DNA from: Cudoniella acicularis
Lineage: Eukaryota; Ascomycota; Leotiomycetes; Helotiales; Helotiaceae
Reading direction: 5' to 3'
Length of the DNA: 27,058 nucleotides
Assembly (NCBI GenBank): GCA_013054445.1
Contig: JAAMPI010000737.1
Coordinates: 1 to 27,058, forward strand
The notes beneath the pieces are model-generated. The model was not told the origin of the DNA, did not search any database, and saw nothing but the letters and a program-made list of their open reading frames with translations. Each line of letters opens with the position of its first letter. Positions within the stretch are counted from its first letter, which is position 1. Both the position numbers and the translations under genes were made by a program. Below, one piece after another: positions 9,499 through 19,459 of the stretch.

Positions 9499-11832
9499 TC
9501 ATCGCATCTGCCTGAGAACCGCCAAAATCTGGCCTTTTATAATACTTTTGAACTCAAACTCGGATCCTCCAGATATCGAATCCTCGGCCTTGTCGGAAAA
9601 GAACAGCCACGGCGCAATGTAGTCGTACCCGCCCCGCTCGGAAGACATGAGCTCGAGCATCTTTTCCGCGCCGTCCGGGCTGTTAAGCGTCTTCAAGTCG
9701 GCGTCGTCGAGCGACAGCTGAGTCCGAGCGAATTCGAACATAGTAGCCAGAACCGCAGCCGCGACGCAAACCGAGTATGACGTGCTGCTCGTTTTCACTT
9801 CCACCCCATTCCAGCTAGACGGCATGATCTCCCCGATAGCGCTGAAGTTTTTGCGGCCTTTCATGGGAGCCGCGTTGAACAGGGAAGGGTTGCCGTAGCC
9901 GTCTGTCGCGTAGATTGCGATGACCCTCGGCATCCTCGCTGGGAATGCCGCCCGCTCGTTGCCTCCGGCATTGCCGGGCGCCGCAAGGCAGGTAATACCC
10001 TTTTCAAGCGCGAAGGATATTGCAGTAGATACTCTCTCGTGGTGGATTGGGAAACCAAAAGGCAGGACGATCATGTTCACATTTTCGTGGGCGTAGTGGA
10101 GAATAGCCTAAAGGGCGTTAGCTGCGATGACCCTGAGGTTGAGCCTCCATCGAGATGGGATATATGATATATCTCATATACGGTTGAGGCTCGCACTCAC
10201 CTCCGATATCACTGATAAGTCAGAGATTTCTCCTTCGTCAGAGATTTTCGCTACGTGGAGCTCGGCCGAGCTGTTTAGCCTTGCAATGAGTTTGACGCAT
10301 TGTGTTCCCATGCCATGGCGATCCTCACCATGTCCTTCGACGTCAGAGAAGTCCTTGACGAAAATGCGGCGTCGTCTCTCGTCCAACCGCAACCGTCTCA
10401 AGAACTTATCCTCTTTCGTGCTAACTCCAGTGCACAGCAGAGCAATCTTGCAGCGTCTAAAAGAGTCCCTTCGCCGTTGGTCATAAACGACAGCCCACCG
10501 CTCGTACCGGTCAAACCAGCGCTGAATTACGCGACTACAGCTGTTAATAGGGGCCCAATTGCGAGCTCAGGTTACTTGCCTATCCTCCGTGTCACTCGTG
10601 TCACTCGTGTCATCCCCCATCTTGCGCTTGCGTGAGATCTGAGTCCGAGATACCCAGAGCTGGATAGACAGCGGCAACTGGTATGGCTGTGAAGACACTG
10701 AACTCTGCAGCCGGATCAGCTCGCCGCCGCCTCGCTGTATTCTCTCAGGAGGGGCTTCCTGAAGAGTGATTTTTGCTTCCGTATTAGTCGCGGCGTCAGC
10801 GTACTCTGCGTCAGCTTTTGCTCGTAAACCAGGTGCTAGCTTTGCAGCGAGTTCAGGATCCGTATTGGTTGTAGCGTCGGTGTAGTCAACCCGTACGCGA
10901 ATTTCCAATCCGTGCTCAGTATTAGTAGGGATTTCAATGCTAAAGATAGTTCCTTCTAAACGTCCCTGCTTCCTAGCTAATGGTTCTTTTGCGGTAGTGC
11001 CTCCGTTATCAAACTCGTCGTTGTAATCGCCTTCGTCACCTTCGTCGCTCTCGTTGCCTTTGAGTGGTTTTAGAAAAATAAAAGGATTTTCTTTTCGTTT
11101 CGGCTCGAAAGGAAAGAGGAGAGGAGTAGCGCCGAGTTCAGCGTCCTTGCGGGATTTCATCAAGTTGGACTGGACACTGATATTCTGATGGCGCACCAGG
11201 CGTTTGTGCAAGAACCAGGTGGAGAATCCCTTTACATAGAGGTCTGGCGATTGCAACACAGCGGTGAGCTTGTGCGTCAGTGAGTACTCTTCGCGGAGTG
11301 GTGCCTTTCCATCGATGCTGCTGGCAACGAGGATGTCCACGGCGTTTTCTCTGCTTTCGTAGTCTGGCTCGATGGCGCTGGCGGAATGGCAACAATCTAA
11401 GATGATGAGAATGTCGGCCTTGCTACCAGAAAGAAGCCGCTCTTGGGCCCTATTCCATCGCACGTATTCTCCAAAGATGAGTTTCTCGCCAGAATAGCTT
11501 CATCTAATTGTCAGCGGCGGTAATCGTGGTAAGGACGGATTGTGCTCGGCTAACCACTTCAAGATCAAGTCGCCCTTCTCCCCTATAATCCCGTGGTCTC
11601 CGTAGTAGATAATTAACAAGTTCTGTTCCTTGTTGTGGATTTTCTTAAAGTTTCTTATCTCGTCCGTGAGGGAGTCAAATGGATCGTTTTCGAGCGGGAT
11701 GTTGAACGGTGTCGTTCCGAAGCGGTACGGCGACTTCAACACGTCCTCTAGTCCTTCCCGCTGTTTTAGGAATGTTGACGTCACTGTCTCCCAGCAAATT
11801 AACAATGCCTGGACGTCTTCGTACTTGCGCAT
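9499..11832 (-). CDS. Caspase-like domain fused to degenerate subtilisin-like domain
   Basis: Three exons (10576-11832, 10201-10521, 9499-10107) join in frame to about 728 residues across a 54-nt and a 93-nt intron. Residues 1-160 are a caspase-like (peptidase C14) domain: NLLIIYYGDHG with His near 80, and ILIILDCCHSA with Cys near 148. An acidic, low-complexity linker follows, with DATTNT/DAATNT repeats. Residues 420-728 resemble peptidase S8: KIALLCTGVS, RHGMGTQCV, AAPGNAGGNE, FPARMPRVIAIYATDGYGNPS and TSSTSYSVCVAAA. The catalytic Asp is Cys (about 449) and the catalytic His is Met (about 490). Only the oxyanion Asn and a Ser near 636 remain, so the subtilisin part is probably inactive. An in-frame TGA lies at 11500-11502. 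Either it is a nonsense change (CGA to TGA) or a further 57-nt intron removes it. If the TGA is real, this is a pseudogene. The fusion recalls fungal immunity-type modules, but no NACHT or NB-ARC domain is visible. Confidence 0.68.
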
Positions 11833-12062
11833 GTTGAACGGGTCAATGCCTTATATGGGTAACGAAATGGAGGAGAACTGGTAATAATGCGAGGGGTAAA
11901 GCCTTGTGCTCTAATTATTTGCTGGAAAAGGGACGCAGCGAGCCAAGCCTAAAATTAAGTTCGGAAGCTATATCCCGCTCTCTCCACTGTTCCTTCCCCT
12001 CCTGACTTCCACACCTTCCAGCCTTGCACCTTCCCAGCAGTCATCCAACCAAAGCCCAAAGT

Positions 12063-12583
12063 TCAGTATCTGGAGACCAGAGGGCCAGTGCAATTCTTTG
12101 TCTTGTCACCAGCCTTACAGTTCACATGCCAATGGATCATAAACTGATTTACATCTACAATTCCTCCATTCTTCCCGTCATCATCGTACTTGCACCAATT
12201 GCAATACTTTAAATCACAATTAGCACATGAACACTCGCAAACTTGGGCACTAATCCAAGAGCACAGAGGCACGAGACCAGAGAAGAAAAGGAAATCTGAA
12301 AATCTACCTTGCTCTTCTTCAGTTGCCCTTCGGAGTACATGCACTTCGTGGGCCAATGATCACACGAGCCGTATTGCCTTTATACAATATATTTGGGTTA
12401 GCCTACGCTCCACATGCAAAATAATTAAAGTATCAGTGCGACTTACATGTCCCGCGGTCCCAATTGTACCTCCGAGGACTGCTCAGCCTGGAGTCTCTCG
12501 CGGTCATCAATGACCTTCTGATGCGCAGGCGAGAAGGGTGGTTTGACCTTTGGTTCCTTCTCGGGATTTACCCACTTGGGCAT
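12063..12583 (-). CDS. Small Cys/His-rich protein, unknown family (member A)
   Basis: Proposed exons are 12447-12583, 12308-12377 and 12063-12233, giving about 125 residues. Exon 1 is 137 nt and ends in phase 2 at a clean GTAAGT donor. It encodes a charged N-terminus beginning MPKWVNPEKEPK. The rest is metal-binding in appearance: Q47, C51, H53, C58-M59, then CSCANC, C-x-W-C at 80-83 and H-V-x-C at 105-108 with a further Cys at 117. There is no signal peptide, so it is probably intracellular. The last intron uses a GAG acceptor and is the least certain junction. The residue spacing matches the divergent neighbour. I do not recognise the family; zinc binding is inferred from the Cys/His pattern only. 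Confidence 0.55.
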
Positions 12584-13141
12584 GATCAAATATTATTAAA
12601 AGAGAGTGGTGATAACTTATAAGGTATCGTGAGAGGTGATTGGTTGCTTTAGGCTCAAGGGTCGGATCAAGGTGTTCTGGCTGAGGAAAGAAAGAAAGAA
12701 GGAAATGAAAGAAGTGATGGGAAACTCTCGTTAATATACATGATTCTCATTTCTGAAATCCGACTAAAAAGTTTGGTTTTGCAATCCAAAATGTTAAATG
12801 AAGCTAGTACTTACCAATTCTATTAGACTAGAGGACTGAAATTCTTAGTCTTGTCCTAATGGCGGTTCTTTCCGATTTATGAAATCATAATTATGCTAGT
12901 GTGATGGAATTATGACCAGCCAACGGAAACTAGCGTATCTGAAGCAGTGGTATTTTACGTTTGGTTGGGATAGTAACAAACTCTTTCTTCATAATTAAAA
13001 TCTCCATGTTCTCAAATCTTCTCGTAGCCCCAGAAAAAATTCTTCATTTATTAAATTCTCACCGCTTTAGACCTTCCACCTCTCACTAACACCTCTCTCT
13101 ATATCCACACAACCAACGCATCACTACCCAGTCACTCCACT
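12584..13141. promoter_or_regulatory. Shared divergent promoter region of the Cys/His-rich pair
   Basis: These 558 bases separate two start codons facing away from each other. The side next to member A has a GA-rich run (about 12683-12720). The side next to member B has a pyrimidine-rich leader (13080-13140, with CTCTCTCT and CACAACCAACGC) typical of fungal core promoters. I identify no specific operator. Confidence 0.4.
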
Positions 13142-14030
13142 ATGTCAATCCCAACACCACACGTCCTCTCCCCATACGACCTCGACGCTCTTCTAAAGGA
13201 AATAAAATGGGTCATCAAACTCAAGAAAGAAATCCTCGCATTACACTCCTCGCCTATAAAAACCCGAACTTTTCCTCTGTAAGTTTCATCTCTATTCAAA
13301 TTTCAAACAATTTCGAAGTGTTTTAAGAAGGTTTCAATAACTTTATACTAACAGAAATTCAGACAATGCATCACGTGCAATCTCTTCTTCAAACACTGCA
13401 TGTTCGGCACCTGGTCTCCATATAAATATGAGGGAGTAATAGACGCACGTAAATACACCAGGCCAGTACGTACTGCCACCCTTTCTCCTTTCTTGATATA
13501 TGGCTAACCGCCTTTAAAAACGTAGATTTGCCATTGGTGCGATTTCCACATGGGCCGGTTGACAATAGAGACGTTTGAAGTTCAGAGGCATGTCTACTGC
13601 AATATTTATGGGATGAGAACTTGTCAGAATATTGGCACCATAAAACCTCCCCCCTCTCAGGTAGCCAGGAGGGAGGAGAAGACTGTGGTGTTGGGCGAGG
13701 GATTGTTGGAAAGCCGATGGTTTTTCGGAGAGTGATATATCTGGAAGCGGTGATGATATATCGAAGGGTGAGGAGATATCGGAGAGTGAAGATATATCGA
13801 AGAGTGATGATATATCGGAGGTTTCGTCGGAGACGGTGGGAAGCGATAATATGTCGGAGTTCTCGACGGAGCTTATATCGGTAGAAGACCCGGCGTTACT
13901 GATAGCAGAAATGATTGGAGATCTTCTTGCGGAGACGGATGCGAGAAAGGGGGGAATATATGGGTGGGACCCGGAGAGATTGAAGAAAGAGTGGGCTGCT
14001 GAGATTAACCGGGTGCATAATTTGAAGTAG
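13142..14030 (+). CDS. Cys/His-rich protein with acidic repeat tail, unknown family (member B)
   Basis: Proposed exons are 13142-13278, 13363-13465, 13526-13660 and 13731-14030, giving about 224 residues. Exon 1 is 137 nt, ends in phase 2 at GTAAGT, and encodes an N-terminus with LLKEIKWVIKLKKEI (likely helical). The core has Q47, C48, C51, H57, C58-M59, C-x-W-C at 82-85, H-V-x-C at 102-105 and C113. The fourth exon starts a Ser/Asp/Ile repeat (D-D-I-S-K units coded by an 18-base tandem repeat) and ends in a helical segment with DPERLKKEWAAEI. If the last intron (13661-13730, GAG acceptor) is not spliced, the frame stops at 13735 and the product is 149 residues. The function is unknown. The register shared with the divergent neighbour points to paralogy. 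Confidence 0.6.
13755..13820 (+). repeat. 18-base coding tandem repeat
   Basis: About three and a half units run GATATATCGAAGGGTGAG, GAGATATCGGAGAGTGAA, GATATATCGAAGAGTGAT and a partial copy. Each encodes a six-residue acidic unit of the form D/E-I-S-K/E-S/G-D/E. Unit changes are mostly at third positions or conservative, which suggests the repeat is translated. Confidence 0.7.
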
Positions 14031-14651
14031 AAGAGAGGGGCTTGAAAGTTTGCAGTTTAGTGGCTTTGTATTGACAATAATCGGAGAGTATTTGTTGTAC
14101 TGTGAGTGTCTTAGAAGCGATAAAATTGACCCCTCCCCAAATCTTTCTGATCGCTTTACCCATTAATACGGGTTGAGGGTATCTTCAGGAGAAATACTTT
14201 CCTACTGTGAGAGCACTACCCCACCATGTCTTTACACAGAAGACACGAAAGAAATTATTTATCGTGGACACCGAATAGGAAACTGAAAAATGCTCCAAGT
14301 AAATCGAGTTTGTTAATGGGGCTCAGAATTCATAAACGTGTTATTTCTATTTTATAGCTAGATGTTTTCCTACATATCGGTATCAACATTAATTGAACGG
14401 AGCACATATTCGTGCGTGGTCGGGTGTTCCTCTGTCCATGAATTGATGACGGAGAAACTGCGACATGAAGCTCCTTCTATGTCCTTCGCAGTAGCAGGCA
14501 CAAATGAGTGCATCTGCAAGAAGTGACGCATAAGCGCGTCCCTGCCTTCCTTCCTTCCTCCCTTCCTCGTCTTCCAGAGTTCCGCTCCCCATCTCCTCCC
14601 CTTCTCTCTTTGCTCGCCTTCAGGTTTCTAATGCACTCACTCCATCACTGA
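14031..14651. other. Intergenic, no gene seen
   Basis: No frame encodes the missing N-terminal part of the next gene. The segment holds CT-rich stretches (14540-14620) but no recognisable feature. Confidence 0.5.
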
Positions 14652-15386
14652 ATAACATCCCTACGCATTCCGCATGCGCACCCCATCTCTATAAACGCCA
14701 CTTACAGCATCCCATGGCACACACCATGTAATGAAACATACGGAGATTGTGGTTGTGATAACTGCGTTGGCTCTTTAACAGATGTATCCACCCACCTCGA
14801 CACCTTCTCTACCTACCAAGCCAACCTCCCGTCCCCCGAGAAAAAACCACTCTGGTCCGTCCTCCAAGCTTTCGGACAGCAAGACTACTGGCCTGGCTTG
14901 CCCACCGCTGAAGAAGTAGAAAACATGATGATGCTCAGCATCAATCATGGCGCTAAGGGGATTACGTACTGGATTTACCCTTCTACTACTTCTGTCAATG
15001 TTGCGAGTGGGAATTTAGCGAAGGTGTTGCAGGCTGACCCTGCTATTGTCTTTTTGTTTGGGACGGAGCCGATACCAATAACGGGGTTGGGTGTTGAGGG
15101 AGGAGGGAATGTGGATGTCAGTGCGTGGATTCTGGACACTGAGGATGGTGACGACGATGACGAGGAAAACGGAACAAAGGCAAAAATGATGGTAGGGATT
15201 GCGAACGAACAGTACAGAGATTCCAATTCCACGGTTAGCATCACGCTTCCGAAAGTTGCGGAGGGTATTGAGGTGGAGAAGGTGTTGTATGGAGATTCAG
15301 GGTGGAAGATACAAGAAGGGAAGTTGGTGAAGGTGGGGATGAAAGGGCTAGAGGTGAGTCTTGTAGTGTTGAGCTTTAATCCTTGA
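14652..15386 (+). pseudogene. 5'-truncated glycoside-hydrolase-like gene
   Basis: The frame is open from 14652 (after TGA 14649) to the TGA ending at 15386, about 244 codons. It contains SIPWHTPCNETYGDCGCDNC, then LDTFSTYQ, KPLWSVLQAFG, PTAEEVENMMML and NHGAKGITYWIYP, and ends with a beta-rich tail (GIANEQYRDSNSTV, LVVLSFNP). The order resembles the end of a TIM-barrel plus C-terminal beta-sandwich of fungal glycosidases; the Trp-rich block is typical of such barrels. I cannot name the GH family. The N-terminal barrel strands and a start codon in context are missing upstream. The internal ATG at 14898 would give only 162 residues without most of the fold. A DGDDDDEEN insertion lies in the tail. 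A fragment is the most likely reading. Confidence 0.55.
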
Positions 15387-16021
15387 TAGTAGCAGTGTAC
15401 TTCTTGTGCCCAAAAAAGGGAATCGAGTTGGTTTGGAACGTGCGTCTTCGGCATTTACGCCTGTTTCGAGGCAGTGATGAGGGATGGTGAGGGATTTTGT
15501 GCCTCCTTTCCTTGACTCAAGTTTTGGTAGTATCTTCTAAAACTGCCGTTTTCTTTGATAACTTGGACTTGGTTTAGACAACGAGTCTTTCACGGTACGG
15601 TATTACGGTAACACGTTTTGAAATATATTTGTTTGGCATGAACATTGCATTGCATGGTCTATCCTCATGACCTCTCTCTTGGCCCTTGATTGCAGCCACG
15701 GCTTAGCTCAAGTCCCACCATGTCAGACCTAGCTAGTCCACATTGCGGGGTCAAGAAAGCTAGCTAGCCTTTGTCATCATCTCACAAATAATTCCCAGAG
15801 CAAAAGAAAAGCTCCGTATCCCGTTATCGCCTCAGAAATCCAAATCCAAACATGTATGTATTGTGCGTATGTAATGTAGCAAAGCGAGCTACTCGGAAAG
15901 AGTTCTCGGAAAGGTGTAGTGCGTGTGTATCGTCAGAGTTCAGCTTCTTGAATATCATTTATCAGCATGCTGTTGCGGTAAAACAAAGTTCGAGGTACGC
16001 ACCATTCACCAGCTAAGAAGC
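15387..16021. other. Intergenic between convergent genes
   Basis: This stretch would hold the 3' ends of the glycosidase fragment (plus) and the Pro/Gln-rich protein gene (minus). I see no gene or structured repeat. The plus-strand frame at 15923-16330 is an antisense shadow of the minus-strand gene. Confidence 0.5.
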
Positions 16022-16757
16022 TTAAGACGGCAGCCTAACCGCATAGAATTCACCATCCTTAGCATACCATCTGCAATCACCGATATCACCACTATCAATC
16101 GTAATCCTATTTCGCTGCGACCAGCTATTGTCCAACTCGCGAACCCAGTAGAAGCGATTCGGATCATCGTCAGCGGGCTTCATGTCCTGTTTCTTGTTCA
16201 TCTCGAGACCTTGAGCCGTGGCCAGTTGCTGCTGGAGGACTTCAGTGCCAGTGAGGCCGAGAGTACCGTAGGCTGGTTGCTGGATGCTGAAGGAGGGGAG
16301 ACCGCTAACGGGGGGGTTGTTGCTGAATGATGTAGGGGCTGTAGACGGGTTGGGGTTGCGGGATGTATTGCATGGGGTACATCATTGGCTGTTGCGGAAT
16401 CTAGAATTCGGACAAATCAGTAAGAGTTTCGCAAGTTGTGGAAATATTGGAGAAAATCTGTCGGGCTGAGGCACTTGCTGGATAGTATGGGAAGTAGGGG
16501 TATGGGTAGCACACAGGAGTCTGCATCTGCATGGTTGCTGCGGTTTGTCCCGGTTGGAGCATGAAAGGCAGAGAGGCTGGTACAGGTGCGACAACTGCTA
16601 CGGTTGGAGCTTTTGCTCCTGATGCTTGCGCCGCTGTGCCTGGGTAGTAGGCGACTCCTCCCACCATGATGGCTCCATCTGCACGTGGAATGTAGGTGTG
16701 AAGATTTGGACCATCAGTGGTATCGCGGACCTGGGGCTGGAAATTTTGCTCAACCAT
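16022..16757 (-). CDS. Conserved fungal Pro/Gln/Tyr-rich protein, unknown function
   Basis: Exon 1 (16479-16757, 93 codons) begins MVEQNFQPQVRDTTDG and runs through a hydrophobic Ala/Pro stretch to CYPYPYFPYYP. Exon 2 (16022-16400) reads IPQQPMMYPMQYIPQPQP, then GTLGLTGTEVLQQQLA, MNKKQDMKPADDDPNRFYWV, RELDNSWSQRN and a conserved tail ending EFYAVRLPS. The exons join in phase 0 only if the 78-nt intron is GC-AG: donor GCAAGT (the classic GC donor) and acceptor TAG. Exon 2 is one base too long. The frame shifts at a run of seven G (16310-16316 on the plus strand), and six would keep a single frame. The low-complexity first half and compact C-terminus suggest a cytosolic or nuclear protein. I recognise no named domain. 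Confidence 0.68.
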
Positions 16758-16924
16758 TGTGCGCGCTGTTAGTGCTGAAAGAAGTGGCGAAATGGTCGAT
16801 GCAAATGATGTGAATTGGTTGTATCAAAGAGTCTGGCAAGCTCAATTGATGTTGTGGTAGAGCTTTTGCTGTTGTGGAGAGTAGAAATGTGGTTAATGAC
16901 AAGGCTGTCGCGGCTTTGTTGATT

Positions 16925-17210
16925 TCAAGAATTTTGAGTCATCGAATTGAATCCGGCCTGGGCGTTGTCTGTGAAGTAGGCGGAAACGATTGGAAGGCGA
17001 GGTTGTCGCTCCTTCAGAGTTTGGAAGAAGGGGCAGGAAGGGCAAAAGAGAAATGCGATTACAATGAAATCAAGACGTTTTACTCACAGAAGAGACTCCA
17101 GTAAGACGAACTTGGGTTCTGCTGACTGGATCATTGTAAATGATTCCCTTGTCCTTCTTCTTTGGTTCATCCTCCAGGTAAATGTGAGACCAAGGCCAGC
17201 ATCCGCACAT
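16925..17210 (-). CDS. Possible small two-exon protein
   Basis: An ATG at 17210 in good context opens 41 clean codons starting MCGCWPWSHIYLEDEP and ending RLTGVSS at a perfect GTGAGT donor (exon 17088-17210). Splicing to an acceptor before 17011 gives 28 more residues and a stop at 16925, about 69 residues in all. Alternatively, in phase 0, the first exon could splice to the TTTCAG inside the next gene at 16737-16742 and supply it with another N-terminus. Codon use looks coding, but no family is recognised. Confidence 0.4.
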
Positions 17211-17803
17211 CTTTTTTGAAGTTGAGTCGATCTGGTATTCGTTAAAGTAAATAAAAAGCCGAGCGAGGTGTGATTTTGGAGATGGATAATCTGAAGATGC
17301 TCAAGGATATTGAGAGTTTCAAGTCACCTCAATTCATTGTTGAAAGCTAAAGGAGGTGGGTAGGTTTACATTTACTGCCAAGACGTCGAGGTCACTAGGC
17401 AAGAACACACCTTGCCTTCACAAACAAATTCACCTCTACCATGCATACTCTATTCAGGCTCAGATACCGCCCTAATTTACATTGTTTCTAATGATTGCTT
17501 TGGGATAATTGAATTCAACTATCGCATTAGAATTGTTTTTACAAGGATTATCTTTGACGAGAGGGATTCGCTCAAGAAGAGGGGGCACTCACACTAGATA
17601 GATGCTCAGACTTATTCACAAACTACTACCTCTATTTTTGATGACGTATTTCCTTTATTTTGCTTTGTAGGAGAAAAGAGAATTTAACGAAACAAAGCAA
17701 GCACCTAAACAAAAAAAAAGTCTGTTGGGACACGAATGCCTGGAAAGACCCAGTTATCACGATTATGCATTGTCTTCACTGCTCAGAAACCGCTCGACTT
17801 GTC
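17211..17803. other. Intergenic, no gene seen
   Basis: The stretch contains the presumed leader of the small protein (AT-rich, then CTTCAAAAAAG before the ATG) and the 3' end of the next minus-strand gene. I support no other feature. Confidence 0.45.
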
Positions 17804-19459
17804 TTAATTTGCCCACCACAGCTTCTGCATCTCTCTCACATCTCCCAGCTGCTCGTACCCTTCCATATCGCCATTCTTCTGCCATTGATCAAAGTCCTCC
17901 ATGTCTCTCTCCCACTGCTTTTGGTTCTCCTTGTCTTCATCTTGCAGTTGCTTGTATTGCTTGCCCCACTTGTGTTGAGCAGCAATATCTTGGGACTACA
18001 CATGATTAGTTATTTTTTAGAACTTGGCCCAGCCCAGGGAGGAATACCACCTACATGCATCACGGCTACACAATACTCGTACTCCAAATCTTGTCGGTTT
18101 TTCTCTGCAAGAAATTTTATCATTTGCTCATAATCCTTCACAGTTGACAGGAATGTATTTGGAAAGCTAAAAGCATCAGCTCTGCCTGCTTTGTTGATTC
18201 CGCCTATTCTGTATGTCCAAGGTCCGTGTTCTAACGTGTATCCTCTCTCACTTAGCTGCCCTTTACTAGCTGCAGAGCCAGTGTTTGGGGGGTCCGAGGA
18301 ACCCTGCCATTTCAGAGCACTATTAGACTGAGTACTTGTCAAAGACTCAGTGCCCGTGGAGGTCTGAGAGTCTATGACATTCTCTGAATTTGTAGCAGTC
18401 TGAGAATATGTAGCAGTGTAAAAGCTTGTAGTGGACTGAGGGGTTGGAGCCTCCGGAATTATAGGCTGGTTACTTGGCTCTTGCGGACTTGTTGCCTCCG
18501 GACTGGTTTGTGGAGAAATATCTTGCTGTGGGCTCGTATCTCGAAACGTAGAATCTGAAGAGGTGTCGTTGTAAGCCGTCCCTGGACTGGGTTCCTCCTC
18601 CACGCTTGCCGACTCAAAGGTCTTTGCGGCTATGCCTTCCTCATCCAAGCTAGCTTGTGAACCTCGAAATATGAGTCTCTTTTCTTTTTTTGACGTCGAT
18701 TGGCGGGATTGTACTTAGCTGTGTGGCGTCTCGTAGGGATTCAAGGAAGGAATAGAAAGGGGTGTTGTATGGGAAGGCTAGTTTGAGACGTACGGGCTCC
18801 TGAGGATGGCCACCACGGAGCGTTGTCAGATGCGCTCGGAACTCGTAGTGTCGATCCGGCTTATCTCTCTTACGAGAGGTAAAGTCGGTTCTGGAGAAAG
18901 GGGCGATTTCTTTTTCTGCACGTATTCGGGAGATGAGAGCGACCTTTAAGATATAAGTAAACTATAGACCAAGAGTTAAAGATACGATTACCTTTGAATG
19001 CAAGTCGGTATTGGAGACTCCTTGTCCGAAATTGGCTATTTCAGCATCCACTAACTGCTCTATCTCATTCATAAAATCCTGAAATTCGGGCTCATACAGT
19101 CTCAAAATAGCTGAATTTAATTTGAGGTACCTCTCGTGAGCAGCAAGGGCGCCACTGAGAGCTTCGTCAAGATCGCTATTCGTAAACACTGGCCCGTTCA
19201 ATCCCATGGACTCCATGACGCCAACGTCGAGCTTCGCCGGCATACGATCGATGTCTTCCATACCAATCATCAGACCGGGATCGAACAGCGATACATTAGA
19301 AATGTCTCTTGGTCTGATGTCTTCTGGATAGGCCTGGGGGTATCCCGCTTCCCTTATTAACTGAACATACCAATCAATCGCTTCCTCGGGGGTCTTTGGC
19401 ACGTTGTCCATGTTTAGAGAAGAACTCTGGTTCGTTTGCGATGGGGGCTTGGGATCCAT
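17804..19459 (-). CDS. Uncharacterised fungal protein with Ser/Thr-rich middle
   Basis: Four exons (18992-19459, 18715-18943, 18055-18653, 17804-17995) join in frame to about 495 residues. Introns are 48, 61 and 59 nt, and phases agree at each junction. Residues 1-156 form an acidic helical region with TPEEAIDWYVQLIREAG. The next block (RHYEFRAHLTTLRGG, EPVRLKLAFPYNTPFYSFLE) looks globular. The middle (about 235-350) is a disordered Ser/Thr/Gln/Pro tract. Then come YTLEHGPWTYRIGGINKAGR and a C-terminal Lys/Glu/Trp-rich helix (KWGKQYKQLQDEDKENQKQW) ending KLWWAN. No signal peptide or membrane span is seen. Open frames at 18010-18648 and 18962-19459 could be taken as two genes, but the splice phases and continuous content favour one. 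The function is unknown. Confidence 0.65.

Noticed and set aside
9130..9502. Minus-strand frames downstream of the subtilisin-like domain
   Set aside because: They follow the stop at 9499, match no family and have no splice route in phase from the gene.
10108..10200. Palindromic TATATCATATA block as a regulatory element
   Set aside because: It lies inside the 93-nt intron of the caspase/subtilisin gene, so no separate role is needed.
13621..13884. Arg/Tyr-rich frame over the 18-base repeat
   Set aside because: This is the wrong frame of the tandem repeat; the acidic Ser/Ile frame connects to the Cys-rich exons by an in-phase intron.
17660..18133. Plus-strand frames opposite the uncharacterised minus-strand gene
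   Set aside because: They are antisense shadows of exons at 17804-18653 and have no independent support.
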